A DNA stretch of 10,763 nt from the NCBI GenBank assembly GCA_029880065.1, contig JAOUPD010000034.1:1-10763 (forward strand). The letters run 5' to 3'. The DNA is from Hadesarchaea archaeon. Its GTDB lineage: Archaea > Hadarchaeota > Hadarchaeia > Hadarchaeales > Hadarchaeaceae. Positions 6,400 through 10,763 of this stretch are shown here, in pieces; within the stretch, counting starts at the first letter, position 1, and the number at the start of each line of letters is the position of its first letter. Below the pieces are notes generated by a model, which was not told the DNA's origin, searched no databases, and was given only the letters and a program-made list of their open reading frames with translations. Made by a program: the position numbers and the translations under genes.

Positions 6400-7721
6400 G
6401 CATGAAGTTTGGAATGGTGATAGTGGTGGTCTTAGTGGTGGCTTTGGTCGTGCCACCTCTAACGATCGCTGGTCAATCGAGCGAGGAGTGGCCCACCTTT
6501 CATGGAAATTGGGCCCGCACTGGCTACGTAGACGCAGACCTGCCGGATAACCTGGAGTTACTTTGGGAATTTCCGGGAGAGTGGGATGTCTTACAAAGCC
6601 AATCTACACCTGCTATCTCTGGCGGCAGAGTTTATTTCACGGCGGAGAACATGCAGGACATAGGGCCTATTTTTATCTACGCATTGGACGCGGAGAACGG
6701 CGAGCTGGCGTGGAGCTATCGGGCTGGCAGAGACGCTGGGGCGGGATTTGACCCTTTGCCAACAGTCGTTGATGGTAGAGTTTACGTAGGCGATGAAAAC
6801 TATCTTTACGCCTTTGATGCTGAGAGCGGAGGACTGATATGGCGTTTTGAGGTTCCTTGGGGGGGAGGGCTTCATGGTGTCGACTCCGCTCCTGTCGTCA
6901 TGGAGAATAAGGTTTACTTCGGTTCTTGGGATGGTTGGTTCTATTGCTTGGATGCGAATACGGGCGAGTTACTCTGGGAGTACAGCGATGGAGACGGCAA
7001 GATGGGGCATGTCATAAAAGCACCCGCGTTCAGTAATGGGATAATTTATTTTGGCACGGGGGCTGGTTCTGGATCTATTAAAAGAGATACCTTTCACTAC
7101 ACGGGATGGGTTTACGCCTTAAACGCCGAGAATGGCGATTTGATTTGGGAATTCCCGATTGGGGATGAAATTTGTTCGTCGCCAGCGGTTGTGGATAACA
7201 TCGTATACATCGGCGCTGGCTTCATGGGGCACCTGCCAGGCGATGGGATGTGGGCCTTTGACGCACACACCGGGGAGTTGTTATGGTACTTCGACACTGA
7301 AAATGAGCCAGTTGGTTGCCCCGCTGTTGCTCACGGCAAGGTATATTTCCAATCCGATGATCGCTATCTATACGCCCTCGATTCTGAAAACGGCTCGATT
7401 GTCTGGAAATACTACACCGACACATGGGCATGGTCCCCACCCATAGTCATCGGGGACAAAGTTGTCATAGGTAATGGTGAATTGCAAGTACTCGATGCCG
7501 AAAATGGTGATCTAATTTTCTTGGGCAGCATCGGCGCTGGTGGATACGCCCCTGCTTTTGCATACGGGAAGGTTTACATCGCCACTTGGTCTCCGGGTGG
7601 AGTTCAGGCTTGGGGGGCGCCTTCGACCCTTCCCGAAGAAGAATCATTATGGTGGCTCCTACCCATAGGGGTGGTATTGATTATCGGTGCTATCGCTTTT
7701 GTCTGGAGAAAGATACTATAA
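6396..7721 (+). CDS. Membrane-anchored PQQ-type beta-propeller protein, paralogue 1
   Basis: A 441-residue exported protein. It has an N-terminal signal peptide (MKFGMVIVVVLVVALVV, cut near TIAG), an EWPTFHGNWARTGY opening, and seven blade motifs of the YALDAENGxLxW type. With the N-terminal strand closing the ring these fit an 8-bladed propeller of the PQQ-like family, as in BamB and quinoprotein dehydrogenases. A single C-terminal helix (WWLLPIGVVLIIGAIAFVW, about 419-437) ending in RKIL anchors it with the propeller outside. Two loops are shared by all three paralogues: SDGDGKMGH (197-205) and GFMGHLPGDGM (275-285). It has no heme motif and no sign of a catalytic dehydrogenase site, so a binding or scaffold role is more likely than an enzyme. 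ATG 6396 was chosen for the signal peptide and its match to genes 2 and 3; GTG 6390 and ATG 6402 are alternatives. Confidence 0.88.
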   Translation: MGMKFGMVIVVVLVVALVVPPLTIAGQSSEEWPTFHGNWARTGYVDADLPDNLELLWEFPGEWDVLQSQSTPAISGGRVYFTAENMQDIGPIFIYALDAENGELAWSYRAGRDAGAGFDPLPTVVDGRVYVGDENYLYAFDAESGGLIWRFEVPWGGGLHGVDSAPVVMENKVYFGSWDGWFYCLDANTGELLWEYSDGDGKMGHVIKAPAFSNGIIYFGTGAGSGSIKRDTFHYTGWVYALNAENGDLIWEFPIGDEICSSPAVVDNIVYIGAGFMGHLPGDGMWAFDAHTGELLWYFDTENEPVGCPAVAHGKVYFQSDDRYLYALDSENGSIVWKYYTDTWAWSPPIVIGDKVVIGNGELQVLDAENGDLIFLGSIGAGGYAPAFAYGKVYIATWSPGGVQAWGAPSTLPEEESLWWLLPIGVVLIIGAIAFVWRKIL

Positions 7722-7727
7722 AGTTAC

Positions 7728-7745
7728 TTTGGATTTTCCTTTTAT
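7728..7745 (+). terminator. Possible T-rich transcription stop after propeller gene 1
   Basis: Just after the gene 1 stop there are three short T-runs (at 7728, 7734 and 7740) within 18 bp. Archaeal termination often needs only such T-rich tracts. If real, gene 2 would need its own promoter, the TTTATTAA box at 7774. Confidence 0.3.
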
Positions 7746-7767
7746 CCTAGGGCATTTCAATCGTACT

Positions 7768-7914
7768 CACTCGTTTATTAAGGGTTTTGGCGAGAATTCA
7801 GTGACGATGGACATGAAGTTTGGGATGGTGATAGTGGCGGTTTTGCTTTTGGGGTTGGTGCTTTCGCCAGCTAGCGGTGCCGAGAGTTCTGATAACCAAG
7901 AATGGCCGACTTTC
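7768..7914 (+). repeat. Conserved upstream element plus signal-peptide block, copy 2
   Basis: It begins with the same 43-bp element as copies 1 and 3 (TTTATTAA at 7774-7781, 33 bp before ATG 7807). It then stays almost identical to copy 3 through the signal peptide and the SSDNQEW segment: about 8 differences in 147 bp by eye. Past the end of this block, identity with gene 3 falls sharply, especially at third codon positions. Confidence 0.75.
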
Positions 7915-9111
7915 CACGGCAACTGGGCGCGAACTGGTTTTACTGATGTAACGTTGCCTGAAAATCTGGTGTGGCTTTGGTCCTTTGATTTAGAAAACCA
8001 TCCTGAACTTATGGAGATAGAATCTTCTCCGGCCGTGGCTTACGGCAAGGTGTACTTCGTGGCTAAGAATGGCTATGTTTATTCTCTTGACGCTGAAAGC
8101 GGGGAACTAGTGTGGCGGTATCAGACGGGGGGCACTGCGGGACCATATTTGGGTCCTTCTCCAACGGTCGTCAATGGTGTCGTCTACGTCGGCTCTTGGG
8201 ACAATCACGTATATGCGTTAGACGCTGAAAACGGAGAGTTGATATGGCGCTTCGAAGTCGACATATTTTGGACTCTCTTGGGCGTTGATGGGGCGCCGGC
8301 GGTAGTCGATAATCGAGTTTATGTGGGTTCTTGGAACGGCTATTTTTATTGTTTGAACGCAAAGAACGGCGAGCTGATATGGAGCTATAGTGATGGCGAT
8401 GGCAAGATGGGTCACGTTAGTGGATCACCAGCTGTTGTCAATGGAGTGATTTATTTTGGCGCGGCTGCTGGTGATGTAGGATACACCGGCACGGTTTATG
8501 CTCTGAACGCGGAGAACGGTGGGCTGATATGGAAATACTACATCGGCGACGAGATATGTGCTTCGCCTGCAGTTGTGAACAACGTTGTTTACATCGGCGT
8601 TGGTTTCATGGGGCACCTGCTAGGTGATGGGATGTACGCGTTGGACGCAAGCACGGGGGAGTTACTCTGGTACTTCGATACTAATAACGAGCCGTTAGAA
8701 TCCTCGGCGGCAGTCGAAAATGGCAAGCTCTACTTTGGCTCTCACACGAAGAAGATTTACGCTTTGAATGCTGAAAATGGCGATGAGATATGGAGCTTCG
8801 AAACCGATTCATGGATACTATCATCCCCAGCGATTACCGGTGACAAAGTCTATGTGGGGGCTGGTGTTAATTTCTACGTGCTCGATGCCGCGAACGGCCG
8901 ATTGATTCAAAAGTTATATTCCGGGGGAAGTGTTGTTAATTCGCCGGCCATCGCATACGGCAAAGTGTATGTTGCTTCGAGGTACGGAATTTTCTGTTAC
9001 GGCCCGTCACCGGAATTTCCTCAAACAGAGATGACCACTTGGCTCTTCGTGCTAGCGTGCATTGGAGTCTTGAGTGTTATCGGTTTTTTCTTGTTTTTAA
9101 AGAGGAAGTGA
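7807..9111 (+). CDS. Membrane-anchored PQQ-type beta-propeller protein, paralogue 2
   Basis: A 434-residue paralogue with the same plan. The signal peptide (MKFGMVIVAVLLLGLVL) is probably cut after SPASGA. The propeller opens at EWPTFHGNWARTGF and has seven blade motifs, the clearest being VYALDAENGELIW, FYCLNAKNGELIW, VYALNAENGGLIW and MYALDASTGELLW. The conserved loops are SDGDGKMGH (195-203) and GFMGHLLGDGM (266-276), the second having Leu where the others have Pro. A C-terminal helix (TTWLFVLACIGVLSVIGFFLF, from 410) ends in KRK. It is the shortest of the three because it lacks the insert before blade 4 that carries KRDTFHYTGW in gene 1. Its first blade (LVWLWSFDLENHPELMEIE) differs from the WEFPGEWD type shared by genes 1 and 3. 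The ATG at 7807 lies 33 bp after a TATA-like box; GTG 7801 is an in-frame alternative. Confidence 0.88.
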   Translation: MDMKFGMVIVAVLLLGLVLSPASGAESSDNQEWPTFHGNWARTGFTDVTLPENLVWLWSFDLENHPELMEIESSPAVAYGKVYFVAKNGYVYSLDAESGELVWRYQTGGTAGPYLGPSPTVVNGVVYVGSWDNHVYALDAENGELIWRFEVDIFWTLLGVDGAPAVVDNRVYVGSWNGYFYCLNAKNGELIWSYSDGDGKMGHVSGSPAVVNGVIYFGAAAGDVGYTGTVYALNAENGGLIWKYYIGDEICASPAVVNNVVYIGVGFMGHLLGDGMYALDASTGELLWYFDTNNEPLESSAAVENGKLYFGSHTKKIYALNAENGDEIWSFETDSWILSSPAITGDKVYVGAGVNFYVLDAANGRLIQKLYSGGSVVNSPAIAYGKVYVASRYGIFCYGPSPEFPQTEMTTWLFVLACIGVLSVIGFFLFLKRK

Positions 9112-9132
9112 GCGCTGTCTGCCAGCAATCCC

Positions 9133-9279
9133 CACTCGTTTATTAAGGGTTTTGGCAAGAATTCAGTGACGATGGGTATGAAGTTTGGAATGGTGATAGT
9201 GGCAGTTTTGCTTTTGGGGTTGGTGCTTTCGCCAGCTAGCGGTGCCGAGAGTTCCGACAACCAAGAATGGCCTACTTTC
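9133..9279 (+). repeat. Conserved upstream element plus signal-peptide block, copy 3
   Basis: The third copy of the block (TTTATTAA at 9139-9146, ATG at 9172), starting 22 bp after the gene 2 stop. One base differs from copies 1 and 2 inside the upstream element (GGCAAG for GGCGAG). The close match with copy 2 runs to about 9279. Confidence 0.75.
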
Positions 9280-10503
9280 AAACGAGATTGGTCCAGAGCT
9301 GGTTACGTGGATGTAGTCTTGCCCGATGAACTGGAATTGCTCTGGGAATTTCCAGGAGAATGGGATATCATAAGGAGTCAATCTTCGCCAGTCGTCGCTG
9401 GAGGCAGGGTTTATTTCACTGCAGAAAACATGCAAGATAACTATCTTTACATTTACGCTCTTGACGCCGAGAACGGTGAGCTGTTGTGGAGCTACAGGAC
9501 GGGATGGGGAGGGAGCCCCGCCGAAGATCCGACGCCGACCGTTGTTGGTGGCAAAGTGTACGTTGGTTCTTGGGACAATTATTTCTATTGCCTCGACGAC
9601 GAAAATGGTGATTTGATTTGGAGCTTCCACACTGGGCGCAAAGGCTATATGAGCGGGGTCGATGGGGCACCGGTTGTTGTTAATAACAGGGTTTACTTCG
9701 GCTGTTGGAGCGGTTATTTCTATTGCCTCAACGCCAAGACTGGTGATCTGATCTGGAGCTTCAGCGATGGTGACGGTAGTATGGGACATGCATATGGGGC
9801 ACCAGCGTTTGCTGACGGGATGATTTTTTTCGCCACTGCAGCAGGTGCTGAAGTTAGAGAAAACGGCATGATTTTTGATTACACGGGCTGGGTCTACGCC
9901 TTGAACGCCGATGATGGTGCTTTGATCTGGAAGTTCTATATCGGCGATGAGGCTCAGTGCTCGGTAGCTGTGGTGGATAATCGGTTGTATGTCGGCTTCG
10001 GTTTCATGGGCCACCTCCCCGGAGATGGGATGTGGGCGTTCGATGCACACACCGGGGAGCTGCTCTGGTACTTTGATACTGAGAACAAACCGGCTGGTGC
10101 ACCTGCTATTGCTCATGGCAAAGTATACTTCGGTTGCGACGATGGTTATGTATATTCCTTAGACGCAGAAAACAGTTCGGTGGTCTGGAGGTATCAGATT
10201 GGGGGCCTCATTTTCTCCTCACCGATCGTCGTCGGGAAAAAGATTCTCATAGGTAACGGCAATTTAAACGTGTTCGACGCCGAGACTGGGGAGCTGCTTT
10301 CAGTGTTCGGTGCGGGCACCGTGCCCAACTCTCCAGCTTTCGCTTACGGGAAGGTCTATTTCATCGATTACGCAGGTGGTATGAAAGCTCTCGTCCCTAT
10401 CGTCCGTGAGCCGCCCGCTTTGATTCAGCCTTGGTTGGTAGTGTTGGCGTTCACCGTGGTTGGTATTGTCATAATCTTTTCGCTCATCAAAATACGATAT
10501 TAG
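9172..10503 (+). CDS. Membrane-anchored PQQ-type beta-propeller protein, paralogue 3
   Basis: A 443-residue paralogue. Its signal peptide is almost the same as gene 2's (cut after SPASGA). The opening is EWPTFKRDWSRAGY, replacing the HGNWARTG of the other two. Blade 1 (LELLWEFPGEWD, then FTAENMQD) resembles gene 1, the GSWDN and GVDGAP segments of blades 2-3 resemble gene 2, and the GDGMWAFDAHTGELLW segment again resembles gene 1, so the gene reads as a mosaic. Seven blade motifs plus the closing strand fit eight blades. The conserved loops are SDGDGSMGH (198-206) and GFMGHLPGDGM (277-287). A C-terminal helix (WLVVLAFTVVGIVIIFSLI, about 420-438) ends in KIRY. It shares gene 2's reading frame, with only a TGA and 18 open codons before the GTG at 9166, an alternative start two codons upstream. 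Confidence 0.88.
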   Translation: MGMKFGMVIVAVLLLGLVLSPASGAESSDNQEWPTFKRDWSRAGYVDVVLPDELELLWEFPGEWDIIRSQSSPVVAGGRVYFTAENMQDNYLYIYALDAENGELLWSYRTGWGGSPAEDPTPTVVGGKVYVGSWDNYFYCLDDENGDLIWSFHTGRKGYMSGVDGAPVVVNNRVYFGCWSGYFYCLNAKTGDLIWSFSDGDGSMGHAYGAPAFADGMIFFATAAGAEVRENGMIFDYTGWVYALNADDGALIWKFYIGDEAQCSVAVVDNRLYVGFGFMGHLPGDGMWAFDAHTGELLWYFDTENKPAGAPAIAHGKVYFGCDDGYVYSLDAENSSVVWRYQIGGLIFSSPIVVGKKILIGNGNLNVFDAETGELLSVFGAGTVPNSPAFAYGKVYFIDYAGGMKALVPIVREPPALIQPWLVVLAFTVVGIVIIFSLIKIRY

Positions 10504-10515
10504 CAGCGAATGCTC

Positions 10516-10763
10516 TTAGAATCGCCTCGGGTAGGAGCCGAGCACTTTGAGCATTGCCGTCTTCTGCTTTACACCTTCTAGCGCTTCTTTCACCTTCGCA
10601 TCCTCGCGGTGCCCCTCGAAGTCGATGAAGAAGAGATAATCGCCGAGCGCCTTCTTTGACGGACGGGACTCGATCTTCGTCAGGTTTATGTTACGAACCG
10701 CGAACTCGCCCAATATCTTGTGAAGGATACCCGGCCTGTCTTGGGCTGTGTAAAATGCGACCG
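10516..10763 (-). CDS. pheA: Prephenate dehydratase, C-terminal ACT domain (partial)
   Basis: The last 81 residues of prephenate dehydratase, which turns prephenate into phenylpyruvate in phenylalanine synthesis in the cytoplasm. The visible part is its regulatory ACT domain: AFYTAQDRPGILHKIL opens the fold, INLTKIESRPSK contains the ESRP motif involved in binding phenylalanine for feedback inhibition, and DYLFFIDFEGH is the signature third strand. It ends LKVLGSYPRRF and a TAA stop. The catalytic domain, with its TRF motif, lies to the right of the window. Its stop is only 12 bp from that of propeller gene 3, in converging orientation. It is a housekeeping gene, unrelated to the surface genes, and marks the edge of the accessory cluster. 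Confidence 0.93.
   Translation of the reverse strand, partial: VAFYTAQDRPGILHKILGEFAVRNINLTKIESRPSKKALGDYLFFIDFEGHREDAKVKEALEGVKQKTAMLKVLGSYPRRF

Noticed and set aside
7687..7806. A start for propeller gene 2 overlapping the end of gene 1
   Set aside because: The overlap is out of frame with gene 1 and not conserved. The signal peptide and the shared element both place the start at 7807 (or GTG 7801).
9112..9165. Readthrough fusion of propeller genes 2 and 3
   Set aside because: They share a frame with only a TGA between, but gene 2 ends in a complete membrane anchor with KRK and gene 3 has its own promoter-like box and signal peptide. Nothing suggests recoding of the TGA.
9163..10116. A long open frame (317 codons) antisense to propeller gene 3
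   Set aside because: Its sequence mirrors the repeats of the sense gene, has no recognisable domain or ribosome site, and equivalent shorter shadows occur opposite genes 1 and 2.
6396..10503. PQQ-dependent alcohol or glucose dehydrogenases
   Set aside because: The propeller repeats fit the family, but the proteins are shorter than those enzymes (about 440 residues), and I see no CxxCH heme site, no vicinal disulfide motif and no catalytic segment.
1..10763. CRISPR array, tRNA, rRNA, insertion sequence or transposase
   Set aside because: No short regularly spaced repeats, cloverleaf or transposase-like protein was found on either strand. The repetition present is protein-domain repetition and the three upstream elements.

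Overview
The window looks like a stretch of an archaeal chromosome carrying cell-surface genes. The archaeal assignment rests on a textbook BRE/TATA promoter (CGAAACCTTTATAAG, 6306-6320), AT-rich TATA-like boxes at a fixed distance from three start codons, strong Shine-Dalgarno sites (AAGGAGGT, AGGAGG), and protein types common in archaea (secreted Ig-like repeat proteins and membrane-anchored PQQ-type propellers). The lineage below domain level cannot be read from the sequence. Base composition is mixed: the repeat and propeller genes look close to 50% GC by eye, while the rhomboid gene and one internal segment of the giant gene look nearer 35-40%.

Layout from left to right. Positions 1-355 (minus) hold a 5'-truncated piece of an Ig-like repeat protein that runs off the left edge and is related to the giant gene further right. 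Positions 449-1078 (plus) encode a rhomboid intramembrane serine protease with its active-site residues intact. Positions 1079-1228 lie between converging genes and contain palindromic sequence. Positions 1229-6088 (minus) encode a 1619-residue secreted multidomain protein: signal peptide, two copies of a helical domain, an aromatic-rich beta region, six Ig-like units of about 113 residues with a foreign-looking insert after the first, a C-terminal domain with a calcium-loop-like DxDxDGxxD motif, and a Pro/Gly/Gln-rich basic tail.

A divergent intergenic region (6089-6395) separates this gene from three tandem plus-strand paralogues (6396-7721, 7807-9111, 9172-10503). Each encodes an N-terminal signal peptide, a predicted 8-bladed PQQ-type beta-propeller and a single C-terminal membrane anchor. 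All three are preceded by the same 43-bp element with a TATA-like box 33 bp upstream of the ATG. At the right edge (10516-10763, minus) is the C-terminal ACT domain of prephenate dehydratase, a housekeeping gene converging on the array.

Working picture (inference): the giant repeat protein and the three propellers are exported proteins that may sit together at the cell envelope, expressed divergently from a shared intergenic region. The propellers have type-I anchors with the propeller outside. The rhomboid protease could act on single-pass proteins such as these, but nothing in the sequence proves a link. The most informative signals are the near-identical promoter plus signal-peptide block shared by propeller genes 2 and 3 (recent gene conversion or duplication), two loops containing Met-Gly-His that are fixed in all three otherwise diverging propellers, and the truncated repeat-protein fragment that breaks exactly at a repeat boundary next to the AT-rich rhomboid gene.
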